From contig CAKQKQ010000035.1 of assembly GCA_934249265.1 (NCBI GenBank), forward strand, positions 1 through 17,853: a stretch of DNA of 17,853 bases, written 5' to 3'. The stretch comes from an uncultured Clostridia bacterium (GTDB taxonomy: Bacteria > Bacillota > Clostridia > Christensenellales > Borkfalkiaceae). The first letter of the stretch is position 1. Every line of letters starts with the position of its first letter. This document shows, piece by piece, positions 1-6,592 of the stretch. A program made the translations under genes and the position numbers. The notes under the pieces are model-generated. The model did not search any database, was not told the DNA's origin, and was given only the letters and a program-made list of their open reading frames with translations.

Positions 1-185
1 AAATTGTCTTTACCTAAAGTTTTTTCGCACATAAACTGAAAATAAAAACCAGGCCACTCCATTTGTTTCCAATGGTGACAGCCAGTTTCTTTCATATATT
101 CTATAGAAACTTTTCCGTCCCAAACGGGAGGGAGGCCTTTTTGTAATTTTTCGTAAATTGTTTGCATCATTAGTTCTTTGTTCAT
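1..185 (-). CDS. Unidentified third gene of the nuclease-helicase operon, 5' part only
   Basis: The reading frame starts at an ATG at 185 that overlaps the stop codon of the upstream gene (ATGA), behind a good ribosome binding site (GGAG, about 7 nt before). It runs 61 codons off the window edge. The visible N-terminus starts MNKELMMQTIYEKLQ and contains the aromatic-rich segments PVWDGK and HWKQMEWPGFYFQF. I do not recognise the family with certainty. The segment vaguely recalls N-terminal regions of type II restriction endonucleases, which would suit the neighbouring nuclease-helicase, but this is a guess. The overlap shows translational coupling with the upstream gene, so the two products probably act together or in fixed ratio. 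A competing frame at 10-225 starts inside the upstream gene and lacks a ribosome binding site, so it was not chosen. Confidence 0.7.
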   Translation of the reverse strand, partial: MNKELMMQTIYEKLQKGLPPVWDGKVSIEYMKETGCHHWKQMEWPGFYFQFMCEKTLGKDN

Positions 186-2041
186 ACATTTTCTCCTTTG
201 GTAGTGTCGTTTGCAAAATAAACAAAACATCCTTTATGCGCTCTTGTCATCATTATATAGTAATTATTTCTTAACAGTTGAGAGAATAATTTTATAAATT
301 TTTCTTTTTGACTAGAATTTTCTGGTTTTTCAATATAATCAAGTATGTTTTTTGTGGAATTATAGTTATCTGTAGTCTTTTTATATCCATTTGATTTTTG
401 AACAAATAAATTACTAGGAAATTCTAGTTTTTCGGCAACGCTAATTATCATTTGATAATGTTTGGATTGTTGCGGATTGCCAATAATTCCTTGACTCGTA
501 CGTATAGCATCGCCACCAACAATTACCGCGGTATAGTCAATGTCTAATCCTGGCATCCACCAAGTTCCTACCCATAAATTGGGTGAAGAATTAAAATAAT
601 CTTTTTTGTGCACATAAGGCAGCCATGAGCATTCACTCTTGTATCCCCAATTTGTATAAAGGATTGAATTGGGGTTGTTTTCTGTTGTATAATTTTTAGA
701 GTCGTTGCACAATAAACCTGTAACAGCAAAAGTAGAGTGGGGGTTTTGTTTTATTGTTGCCGTAATTGCAGTTTGAAATGATTTAAAATCATTAAATACC
801 CTAAAATCAAAAAGAGCGTCTTCTTCAAAAGAATTATTCCCCTTAAGGTAATTACGAATATTTTTTTCTGCAATTTGCGAGCCGTTGTATCTCACACTTG
901 ATGTAAGTTCAATGCTACAAAAATCATCTCGTTGCTCAATATTTTTAAGTTCTTGAACTGCATTATTTGCATTGATAACCTGAGTTATATCGTAGCATAC
1001 AATTAAAGTTGCGCCTCTATTCAATACGTCAGTAATTATCCCTGACTGATTATGTTGGGCCTCATCCATAAGAACAATATATTTATTTCCACAAGTTGGT
1101 GCAATAACTTTTCTTAATGAAAATGAATATTCAAAAGAAGATTCTATTTGGGGGTATTTATTTTTATAAAAGGCCGTGTTTTGTGCTCCAGAAACAAAAA
1201 TAGGGCGAACATCATTACCAAGGTCTTTACTGTTTAATAACTCTATGTATAAATTTAATAAAATTGCTGTTTTTCCTGAACCAGCAGCGCCTGTTACGCG
1301 AATAATTCTTTTACCATTTTTTATGTTGTTTTTAATCTTCGTTATAGCGTCAACTTGTTCATTTGTTAAAACAAAAGGTTCCTCGTGGTTTAATATTGAT
1401 TCCATCGCTGAAATTATATCTTTTGAAGGTTTATATGAGGCTTGTTGTAACTCTTCAATCATGTTTTCAGTGCCATTTATTAACGAGGCGGAAATGATTG
1501 TTATAATCCTATCTAGTTGATTATAAATGGGTATATTTTTTGTGCTAGGAATAGGATTTTTAGCAATCAGTTCAGTTATACCGCTTTGAGAACAATTTCT
1601 TATAAAAACAAAAGAAGAAACATCGAAATTGTATCCACAATCCGTATATTCCTTAAAACTTAGGCTGTGTCTGTAAACTTGTATTTGAGGATGTAGTTCT
1701 CGCTCATCTTCTCTGTAATTTGAAAAAATACGCGTTGTAATATAGTCGTCGTTCCATTGTTTAGATTCGATAATATAGCAAATCTTATTGTTGTCTTTAT
1801 CAAAACCACAAATTAAAACGTCTATACCCATACCACTAGTAGGTAATGCGTATTCGATTGCTATTACAGCGTCACGGGTTATATTTGACTTTTTTATACT
1901 GGCTTTTAAGTCGTTAACAAGTGTTTTCCATGCCAAAATTTGACTTTCGCTAGAACCAGGATATATTTCTATTAGTTGATTAACTATAGAATTGTTGTCA
2001 TCATCTAAAAAGTCTGCGATTGTTTTAATATAACCTAGCAT
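182..2041 (-). CDS. PD-(D/E)XK nuclease fused to DUF2075 (Schlafen group 3-like) helicase, Nhi-like
   Basis: A 619-aa cytoplasmic protein. The N-terminal part carries a PD-(D/E)XK nuclease signature: E63, D74 in GIDVLICGF and E92-S-K94 in IIESKQW. The C-terminal part is a superfamily 1-like helicase of the DUF2075 type: Walker A GAAGSGKT at 251-258, Walker B LMDEAQ at 324-329, and a motif VI-like MMTRAHKG at 597-604 with R600. The start is the ATG at 2041, 2 nt after the upstream regulator's stop and behind GAGGAA; an open frame reaching 2185 only overlaps that regulator. The nuclease-plus-DUF2075 layout matches what I know of Nhi (nuclease-helicase immunity), a staphylococcal anti-phage protein. 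The role in phage defence is inferred from domains and from location in a mobile element. The usual helicase QG motif appears as WWMPGLDIDY (494-503), a divergence. Confidence 0.82.
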   Translation of the reverse strand: MLGYIKTIADFLDDDNNSIVNQLIEIYPGSSESQILAWKTLVNDLKASIKKSNITRDAVIAIEYALPTSGMGIDVLICGFDKDNNKICYIIESKQWNDDYITTRIFSNYREDERELHPQIQVYRHSLSFKEYTDCGYNFDVSSFVFIRNCSQSGITELIAKNPIPSTKNIPIYNQLDRIITIISASLINGTENMIEELQQASYKPSKDIISAMESILNHEEPFVLTNEQVDAITKIKNNIKNGKRIIRVTGAAGSGKTAILLNLYIELLNSKDLGNDVRPIFVSGAQNTAFYKNKYPQIESSFEYSFSLRKVIAPTCGNKYIVLMDEAQHNQSGIITDVLNRGATLIVCYDITQVINANNAVQELKNIEQRDDFCSIELTSSVRYNGSQIAEKNIRNYLKGNNSFEEDALFDFRVFNDFKSFQTAITATIKQNPHSTFAVTGLLCNDSKNYTTENNPNSILYTNWGYKSECSWLPYVHKKDYFNSSPNLWVGTWWMPGLDIDYTAVIVGGDAIRTSQGIIGNPQQSKHYQMIISVAEKLEFPSNLFVQKSNGYKKTTDNYNSTKNILDYIEKPENSSQKEKFIKLFSQLLRNNYYIMMTRAHKGCFVYFANDTTKGENV

Positions 2042-2043
2042 AT

Positions 2044-2250
2044 TTATCTTTCCTCTGTAGCGTCCATTATATCGCCGATATTGCATTGTAATACCTTGCA
2101 AATGCGGAGCATTACGTCCATAGAGACGGTTTCGTTTTTGCTCATCTTTGCCATAGTGGAAGAAGACATATCCGTTAAGTTGCATAGAGCCGTCTTAGTC
2201 AACTTTTTATCTATGAGTAATTTCCAAAGTTTATCGTAACTGACTGTCAT
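2044..2250 (-). CDS. Small XRE/Cro-type regulator of the nuclease-helicase operon
   Basis: A 68-aa protein that is almost entirely one helix-turn-helix domain of the Cro/C1 (HTH_26-like) type. The N-terminal SYDKLWKLLIDKKLTKTAL is followed by the turn and recognition helix around MSSSTMAKM and the C-terminal helix MDVMLRICKVLQCNIGDIMD. This compact form is very common in Clostridia, often just upstream of restriction or defence genes, where it acts like a controller protein. It is the first gene of the operon: its stop is 2 nt from the nuclease-helicase start. The ATG at 2250 follows GAGGTG with about 6 nt spacing. A palindrome overlapping its promoter (2263-2283) suggests self-repression, which would keep a toxic nuclease low. 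That regulatory role is inferred. Confidence 0.88.
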   Translation of the reverse strand: MTVSYDKLWKLLIDKKLTKTALCNLTDMSSSTMAKMSKNETVSMDVMLRICKVLQCNIGDIMDATEER

Positions 2251-2262
2251 ATTTACACCTCA

Positions 2263-2306
2263 TACAGTACTGATAGTATTGTAGCAAAAAAGAGAAAAAA
2301 TTGCAA
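2263..2306 (-). promoter_or_regulatory. Promoter and operator of the XRE/nuclease-helicase operon
   Basis: On the minus strand, a -35 box TTGCAA (2306-2301) and a -10 box TACAAT (2283-2278) are separated by exactly 17 bp. The predicted transcript start leaves a leader of about 20 nt before the ATG at 2250. The -10 box lies inside a 21-bp inverted repeat (2263-2283) with half-sites TACAATACT and AGTACTGTA around a 3-bp centre, matching at 8 of 9 positions. Its size and position fit an operator bound by the XRE dimer encoded just downstream. Confidence 0.7.
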
Positions 2307-2308
2307 GT

Positions 2309-2334
2309 AATTCCTTTGACATATCAAAGGAATT
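2309..2334. repeat. Perfect 11-bp inverted repeat upstream of the XRE promoter
   Basis: The arms AATTCCTTTGA (2309-2319) and TCAAAGGAATT (2324-2334) pair perfectly around a 4-nt centre. The repeat sits directly upstream of the -35 box of the XRE promoter and beyond the recombinase terminator. There is no adjacent T-run, so an intrinsic terminator is unlikely. It could be a protein binding site or part of a module boundary; the function is unknown. Confidence 0.6.
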
Positions 2335-2351
2335 CTTTGAAAAATAACAGT

Positions 2352-2387
2352 AAAAAACCGAGGCGTTTTGTTTATCCCTCGGTTTTT
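2352..2387. terminator. Bidirectional terminator after the recombinase gene
   Basis: A GC-rich stem formed by AACCGAGG and CCTCGGTT with a 13-nt loop is flanked by an A-run on one side and a T-run on the other. It works as an intrinsic terminator on both strands. It lies 4 bp after the recombinase stop on the minus strand, and so isolates the XRE/nuclease-helicase operon from recombinase transcription. Confidence 0.85.
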
Positions 2388-2390
2388 CGT

Positions 2391-3785
2391 CTACTCAAAT
2401 ATTTCTTCTATCTTTTGGGCGGCGGAACGGTCGGCGGTTTTTAGGAAGTGGCTGTATATATCAGTCGTGGTACTGGTTCTTGCGTGACCTGCTCTGCCTG
2501 CCACCGTTACGATAGGCACGCCTGCGGCGATTTGCATCGTGATATTCGTATGTCTAAGGCTGTGAACGGTGCGTGCTTCAAGACCTGCCGAGCGACAAAT
2601 TTTTTTCATCCACATATTTATCGTACCGGGGTAAATGTTTCCGCCGTATTCACCGATAAACAGACGGTTGCAGTTTTTCCACTTATCGCCGCACATCACT
2701 CGGTATTCTTCGTACCAAGCCTTATATTCCGTCAGCACCGCTATCAGTTTGTCAGATATGGCAATTACGCGCTTACTGCTTTCCGTTTTCGGTTCTTTCA
2801 ACACCAACCCAACCTTGCGAACGGCGGTGAGCGACCTCGCTATGGTTATCGTGTCGTTTTCTAAGTCGATATCCGACCATTCCAGTCCGCACAGTTCTCC
2901 ACGGCGCATACCCGTTAGAAGAAGGGTAAGCATAGCCGTTTTATAGCGGATATCGGAATACTCGTCCGCCGCCTTATAGAACTTTTTAGCGTCTTCGTCA
3001 TCCATATAATCAATTTCCCGTGGCGGTCGCTTAGGGAAGGATATGTAGTCGGCGCTAGCGTAGTTATCGGTTATCAGCCTTTGCTTTTTTGCCGTAGCAA
3101 GCACCGCCCGTACGGTCCGCTTTATTTTGCTTATCGTTTCGTAGGCGTATTTTTGTGTCGTATGCGTGACGTTGAATAAGTTTTCCGTTTTCTCGCCCAG
3201 CGTTTCGGCTAGCCGTTTGGCATACTCGTAACTGATTTGCTTACCTGCCAGCGCGTTGGACAGGGAGCAACTGCTGAAATTCTTTTCGTATCGTAGTTTC
3301 ATATAACCGATACCCGTTTGGGTCATTTTCTCACGCAAGGTTGGTTTTGCCGTAACGACCGTAACGATCTTTTTCATACGGTCGAGTTTATCGTAGTATT
3401 GCTGTATGATATTCGGCGTAAGTTCTTTGAGTTTGTATCCGCCGATATGCTTATTCGTCAATTCTATGGCGCTCTCGCAGTTTACGTAATAACTCGCAGC
3501 CACTTCGTCTTTTCGCCTTTTTAGCCACCAGAGCGCGTAGTCCGAGAAAGTGGTTTCGGGGGATTGAGTCGGCTCTCCCGACGCCGTTTCTGCCGCTTTA
3601 ACGGCTGTTTCGTATTCGGCGGCGAACAACACTACTTCCCGTTCCGTTTGTTTTGGGGTAAGCCCGACGGGCGGTTTCCAGGTGGTGGAGTGGACTTTAA
3701 TTTCTCCACTACCTTTGTCCTTGATTTTAACCTGTATTCGGTAGGTAATACCGCTTTTCCCGGGGCGTTTGCTTATACTTGCCAT
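2391..3785 (-). CDS. int: Tyrosine recombinase (site-specific integrase)
   Basis: A 464-aa phage/ICE-type integrase that would catalyse integration and excision of the element. The N-terminus (1-65) looks like the AP2-like arm-binding domain; residues 80-245 are the core-binding region; 258-464 are catalytic. Visible catalytic residues are R294 in TGMRRGEL, K333, H408 and R411 in HSLRHT, H434 in GRAGHA and the nucleophile Y444 in DIYSHF. So all the main residues are present and the enzyme should be active. An unusual insert at about 157-206 resembles a small XRE-like helix-turn-helix (see finding). The ATG at 3785 sits behind a strong AGGAGGT. It is 87 bp downstream of the excisionase-like gene and probably co-transcribed with it. 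Confidence 0.96.
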   Translation of the reverse strand: MASISKRPGKSGITYRIQVKIKDKGSGEIKVHSTTWKPPVGLTPKQTEREVVLFAAEYETAVKAAETASGEPTQSPETTFSDYALWWLKRRKDEVAASYYVNCESAIELTNKHIGGYKLKELTPNIIQQYYDKLDRMKKIVTVVTAKPTLREKMTQTGIGYMKLRYEKNFSSCSLSNALAGKQISYEYAKRLAETLGEKTENLFNVTHTTQKYAYETISKIKRTVRAVLATAKKQRLITDNYASADYISFPKRPPREIDYMDDEDAKKFYKAADEYSDIRYKTAMLTLLLTGMRRGELCGLEWSDIDLENDTITIARSLTAVRKVGLVLKEPKTESSKRVIAISDKLIAVLTEYKAWYEEYRVMCGDKWKNCNRLFIGEYGGNIYPGTINMWMKKICRSAGLEARTVHSLRHTNITMQIAAGVPIVTVAGRAGHARTSTTTDIYSHFLKTADRSAAQKIEEIFE

Positions 3786-3809
3786 TAAATTACCTCCTAC
3801 GGCGTTTTA

Positions 3810-3834
3810 TTAAGGGGCATAGCAATCCCTTTAA
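3810..3834 (-). promoter_or_regulatory. Small hairpin between xis-like gene and integrase
   Basis: On the minus strand, TTAAAGGG and CCCCTTAA form an 8-bp stem (one mismatch) with a short loop, 24 bp before the integrase start codon. The following bases AATAAAA give no proper T-run, so it is at best a weak attenuator or mRNA-processing hairpin in the xis-int leader. Confidence 0.35.
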
Positions 3835-3872
3835 CAAAAGAAAGCCGTAAATTTTTAGAAAAGTCTAGCGAT

Positions 3873-4067
3873 TTAGTCGTGTAAACCGCTAAAATATTTA
3901 AATAAATCGTCTAAATCCACTAATAGTTTCTTCCCCGTAAATACGCAGCGGATTTTACCGCTTTTGCAAAGGCAGCGAACACAGTTAGGGGTTACCGCCG
4001 TCATAGGGTCTATCGCCTTAATTTCGGCTATGGTTTCGGTTATCGTTCTCATTCTAGGAATCGTCAT
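3873..4067 (-). CDS. xis: Excisionase-like small DNA-binding protein
   Basis: A 64-aa protein directly upstream of, and co-oriented with, the integrase. The layout is that of MerR/excisionase-type winged helix-turn-helix proteins: a first helix with TETIAEIKAI, a recognition region around TPNCVRCLCKSGKI, then a short wing GKKLLVDLDDLFKYF. Such proteins bend DNA at attachment sites and steer the integrase toward excision. Three cysteines (VRCLCK and IRCVF) are unusual for such a short protein. The ATG at 4067 follows AAGGAG with 7 nt spacing. The assignment rests on size, predicted fold and position; a regulator of another kind is possible. The gene symbol is by role, not by close homology. 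Confidence 0.72.
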   Translation of the reverse strand: MTIPRMRTITETIAEIKAIDPMTAVTPNCVRCLCKSGKIRCVFTGKKLLVDLDDLFKYFSGLHD

Positions 4068-4109
4068 CTAATACTCCTTCTTGCTCATATTTTTCTCCTT
4101 TTCCTTGAA

Positions 4110-4340
4110 TCTTCGTATCTTCGCTGCATTGTTGCGTCATTCTTCGTATCTTAGTTTCTTTGAATTTTTTGATTTTTTGAATAAATTTTGATTTTCGTTT
4201 GAATTAAAATCAAAAATCAAAATCGAACGAAGTGGCGTATTTTTAGCCTTTTTTTTAAAGATTTGTCACTAAAAACGCCTTTTTCGCCACCTCGAACGAG
4301 TTTTGAAAATATTTTTTGATTTTGTGCTTTGATTTTTGAT
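4110..4340. other. Repeat-rich noncoding region, candidate replication origin or att-control region
   Basis: A gene-free stretch with layered repeats. TCTTCGTATCTT occurs twice in direct orientation (4110-4121 and 4141-4152), 31 bp apart. Variants of TTTTGATTTT occur on both strands around 4165-4225 and 4310-4340. Between them, arms at 4223-4237 and 4285-4299 form a 15-bp inverted repeat (12 matches, core GTGGCG/CGCCAC), with an inner stem TTTTTAG/CTAAAAA. Iteron-like repeats, high AT content and a large hairpin beside replication genes suggest the origin of the excised element. Sites for the excisionase or a relaxase are alternatives. Confidence 0.45.
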
Positions 4341-4424
4341 TATGCGAAAACTCACGTATGATTGCCGCCCCGCTTATGAGTTAAAAATCGTAGAGATTTG
4401 ACATCCCCCCCCCAGGGAACGCAA

Positions 4425-4742
4425 TTAGACCCTACCACTCTCGTCTTCCATTTTCTTGATTTCATCGCATTCCATCAGGGCGAAGTAGTGTACGTACGCA
4501 CCGTCAGGTTCTTGCTCGTACTCGTGCTTAATATAGCAACGACGGGTCAGAAATTCTTCTAATTCAAACGTCAAATTATAGGTGGTAATAATATCGATTC
4601 GTTCGGTTTTGGGCAATCCGTCGTTGTAGATATCTTGCAATTTCTTGGTGTTGAGTACCCAGCCGTCGTTACCGCTTTCTTGAGCATAAATTCCTATAAT
4701 ATTTTTCATTCTTTTTTCTTGCGAGTTTTTAAGTTCTACCAC
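4425..4742 (-). CDS. Hypothetical protein, last gene of the replication operon
   Basis: A 105-aa soluble protein of unknown function, without a recognisable motif, signal peptide or membrane segment. It is rich in charged residues and has an acidic end, DEIKKMEDESGRV. The frame opens with GTG at 4742, one base after the stop of the DnaC-like gene and behind GGAGA with 8 nt spacing. A later ATG at 4709 has a weaker site, so the GTG start is preferred. Its tight packing behind the helicase loader suggests a role in replication or copy control of the element, but the sequence does not show which. Confidence 0.7.
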   Translation of the reverse strand: MVELKNSQEKRMKNIIGIYAQESGNDGWVLNTKKLQDIYNDGLPKTERIDIITTYNLTFELEEFLTRRCYIKHEYEQEPDGAYVHYFALMECDEIKKMEDESGRV

Positions 4743-4743
4743 G

Positions 4744-5562
4744 TTAAATGTCTCCGTTAATAAATTTTAATAGTTTTTTCTCGTTTTGTTTGCGTACGAG
4801 GTCACGCATATTTTCGCAGTCTAACTGCCGTTCGAATAGGCACGAGCCTTTAATTCGGTGAGCCGTCCGTTCTTCGTAATTGCAATTCGCCATTAGGGCG
4901 CTGATGCGATAATTACTTGAATAGATGGTTGGTTTTTTAGCATTGATACGAGTATTGATAAGGTCAAACGCTATCGTTTGCAGCCAACCCGTACCCGCTT
5001 TAACGTTTTCTGCGCCGACATCGTCCAAAAAGAGAAAGTCAACCGTTTCGGCTTTGTTAAGTACGGCAGACTGCGCCGAGTTGTTTCCAAAGCCTTCTTT
5101 TAGTTTTCTTTCAATCTCCACGAAACTGGTAAACAGTACGGTGTATAACTTATCCGCCAGGGCGTTACCCATACATGCGGTAAGATGAGTTTTGCCAACG
5201 CCGGGAACGCCGTAAAGATAAGCGCCGACGCCCGCCGCGTACATTTTGTCCGCGTGAAAGCAATAGTTCCGACACATTTGATAGACTTCCTTGTTGTTAG
5301 GTATAATCGTAGCCGTTTCAAACGTACAGTTTCTAAAATGCTTTCCGAGCGCGCTGTTACGGCGGTATTCTTCTACTTTTACTTTCCGTTCATGCAGTTT
5401 TCGCTCGTTTTCGGCTTTTTTATAAGCCTCTTCACGGCATTTGCAGGCGACGGGGAAATAACTGTCTTCAATACGGCATACCCTTGGCGTGTGGCAGTTT
5501 TTGCAATAGGCAAGTCCGTCGTCGCCCAAGTATTCGTCGGTTTGTAGTACAATCGTTTTCAT
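4744..5562 (-). CDS. dnaC: DnaC-like AAA+ helicase loader
   Basis: A 272-aa ATPase of the DnaC/DnaI/IstB type, expected to load the replicative helicase onto the element's origin. The N-terminus carries a probable zinc-binding cluster (C20, C23, C29, C40, C42). The AAA+ domain shows Walker A GVPGVGKT at 118-125, Walker B FLFLDD at 176-181, sensor-1 SSN at 215-217 and arginines R232/R236 in the arginine-finger region. The ATG at 5562 is chosen; an in-frame TTG sits one codon upstream. It starts 5 nt after the stop of the initiator-like gene. IstB is less likely since no transposase is nearby and the cysteine cluster fits phage/plasmid loaders. Confidence 0.9.
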   Translation of the reverse strand: MKTIVLQTDEYLGDDGLAYCKNCHTPRVCRIEDSYFPVACKCREEAYKKAENERKLHERKVKVEEYRRNSALGKHFRNCTFETATIIPNNKEVYQMCRNYCFHADKMYAAGVGAYLYGVPGVGKTHLTACMGNALADKLYTVLFTSFVEIERKLKEGFGNNSAQSAVLNKAETVDFLFLDDVGAENVKAGTGWLQTIAFDLINTRINAKKPTIYSSNYRISALMANCNYEERTAHRIKGSCLFERQLDCENMRDLVRKQNEKKLLKFINGDI

Positions 5563-5567
5563 CAATC

Positions 5568-5990
5568 TTATTCGCCCCAGTCGATACCGTAATTACTTTC
5601 GTAAGAAATATTATTTTTATCTATTCTACTTACTGTATTATGGTTAGCGTTTTTAAGCATATGCTTTTCGCATTTTTGAGCGTTACCCACGCTTATTTTT
5701 GACAGCGCTATTGAAGAATTCGGTTTAATAATACGCTTACGATAACCGTTATCATCTGTAATGCGACTAACTGTTATGAGTTTGTAACGTTTAAGTACCC
5801 CTATCAATCTGCTCACCGATTGAATTGACAGGTTTAATCGCCTTGCAAAATACTTATTTGATGCAAAGCAAAACCCGTCGGTTTGTGATAAGGCGCAAAT
5901 CTCTCCATGCAGTATTTTTGCGCGTGGCGGAATAGAAGTGATAGAATTCACTTTTTCGTCCAGTTTTATGTAGTTCCTACTAGTTATCAA
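5568..5990 (-). CDS. Replication initiator-like helix-turn-helix protein (TTG start)
   Basis: A 140-aa protein whose residues 20-90 match the HTH_36-type winged helix seen at the N-terminus of phage and plasmid replication proteins: PPRAKILHGEICALS, then FCFASNKYFARRLNLSIQSV and a wing region ending YRKRIIKP. The C-terminal 50 residues are low in structure and end in GIDWGE. Such proteins bind the origin and recruit the DnaC-like loader, encoded 5 nt downstream. No ATG fits: the TTG at 5990 follows a perfect AGGAGG with 7 nt spacing, so a TTG start is well supported. At 140 aa it is short for a full initiator, so it may be a minimal form. An operator-like palindrome lies upstream (6015-6034). 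Confidence 0.8.
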   Translation of the reverse strand: MITSRNYIKLDEKVNSITSIPPRAKILHGEICALSQTDGFCFASNKYFARRLNLSIQSVSRLIGVLKRYKLITVSRITDDNGYRKRIIKPNSSIALSKISVGNAQKCEKHMLKNANHNTVSRIDKNNISYESNYGIDWGE

Positions 5991-6014
5991 CGTGTTTCCT
6001 CCTGTTTATATATT

Positions 6015-6034
6015 TGTTAGCAATCTTGCGAACA
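6015..6034. promoter_or_regulatory. Operator-like palindrome upstream of the replication operon (O1)
   Basis: A 20-bp palindrome with half-sites TGTTAGCAA and TTGCGAACA around a 2-bp centre; 8 of 9 positions match. The same architecture and the TGTTCGCA half-site recur at the XRE gene's own promoter (6593-6612 and 6641-6660). It lies 25 bp before the TTG start of the initiator-like gene. Repression of the replication operon by the 161-aa XRE protein is the natural reading. No convincing promoter boxes could be assigned in this short gap. Confidence 0.6.
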
Positions 6035-6086
6035 CTCGGGTAAAATTAAAAAAGAATCGACAATTCCTTTTTAGGAAGGGAGCAGA

Positions 6087-6572
6087 CTAATCTTCTACGT
6101 CGGCGTCAAACTTACGAGTTGCCACTCCTTTTGATATAAGACCGTCAACGGCTGAAATTATTGCAAGCGATTCGTCTTCGTTGTCGACCACGAGCGAATC
6201 CAAGTTGTCCACTTGCATTAGTTTGCGTACTACTAGTCTGGCAAATTGATTTTTGCGTAAGAATTCAGCCATATCGGGAGCAAGTTCCTTTCTTCCTAAT
6301 CCGATCAATTCCATAACCTCATACTCGGTATTTTCATCCACTCTGTAAGCAGAAAGGATTTTCTTGAGAACCTCGCCTACGGGCGGATAGCGTCTGTCGT
6401 TTTCAAGGTCGGAAAGATATGCCGGGGATATTCCTATTTCTCCACAAGCACCACGGAGCGACAAATTGCACCTTTCTCTTAACTTCTTTATCATTTTTCC
6501 GAAGGTAACGCCTTCTGCGTTTGCAATTACTGCGCCGTTTTCTCTTCTGGGCATAGCCTTATATTTTGCCAT
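6087..6572 (-). CDS. CI-like XRE repressor of the element
   Basis: A 161-aa protein with an N-terminal Cro/C1 helix-turn-helix (about residues 23-80: FGKMIKKLRERCNLSLRGAC, then GISPAYLSDLENDRRYPP), followed by a helical region with GLGRKELAPDMAEFLRKN. That layout is common in clostridial phage- and ICE-borne XRE regulators. There is no metalloprotease or LexA-type autocleavage domain, so relief of repression would need a partner or antirepressor. The ATG at 6572 follows AAGGAG with 7 nt spacing. It is upstream of, and co-oriented with, the replication operon, separated by 96 bp holding operator O1. Its own promoter carries two further copies. It is probably the switch between quiescent and replicating states; this is inferred from the operator pattern. 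Confidence 0.88.
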   Translation of the reverse strand: MAKYKAMPRRENGAVIANAEGVTFGKMIKKLRERCNLSLRGACGEIGISPAYLSDLENDRRYPPVGEVLKKILSAYRVDENTEYEVMELIGLGRKELAPDMAEFLRKNQFARLVVRKLMQVDNLDSLVVDNEDESLAIISAVDGLISKGVATRKFDADVED

Positions 6573-6592
6573 AGTCTTACTCCTTTAATATA

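Noticed and set aside
2042..2185. N-terminal extension of the nuclease-helicase frame
   Set aside because: It overlaps the XRE regulator gene in another frame. The ATG at 2041 has a good ribosome binding site and the first 48 residues look unlike protein.
2448..2864. Plus-strand open frames opposite the integrase, and similar long antisense frames opposite the lipoprotein and GH3 genes
   Set aside because: They are shadows of strongly coding opposite strands, with no ribosome binding sites and low-complexity or protein-unlike sequence.
4744..5562. IstB transposition protein of an IS21-type insertion sequence
   Set aside because: No IstA-like transposase or terminal repeats are nearby. The N-terminal cysteine cluster and the initiator-like gene upstream fit a DnaC-type loader.
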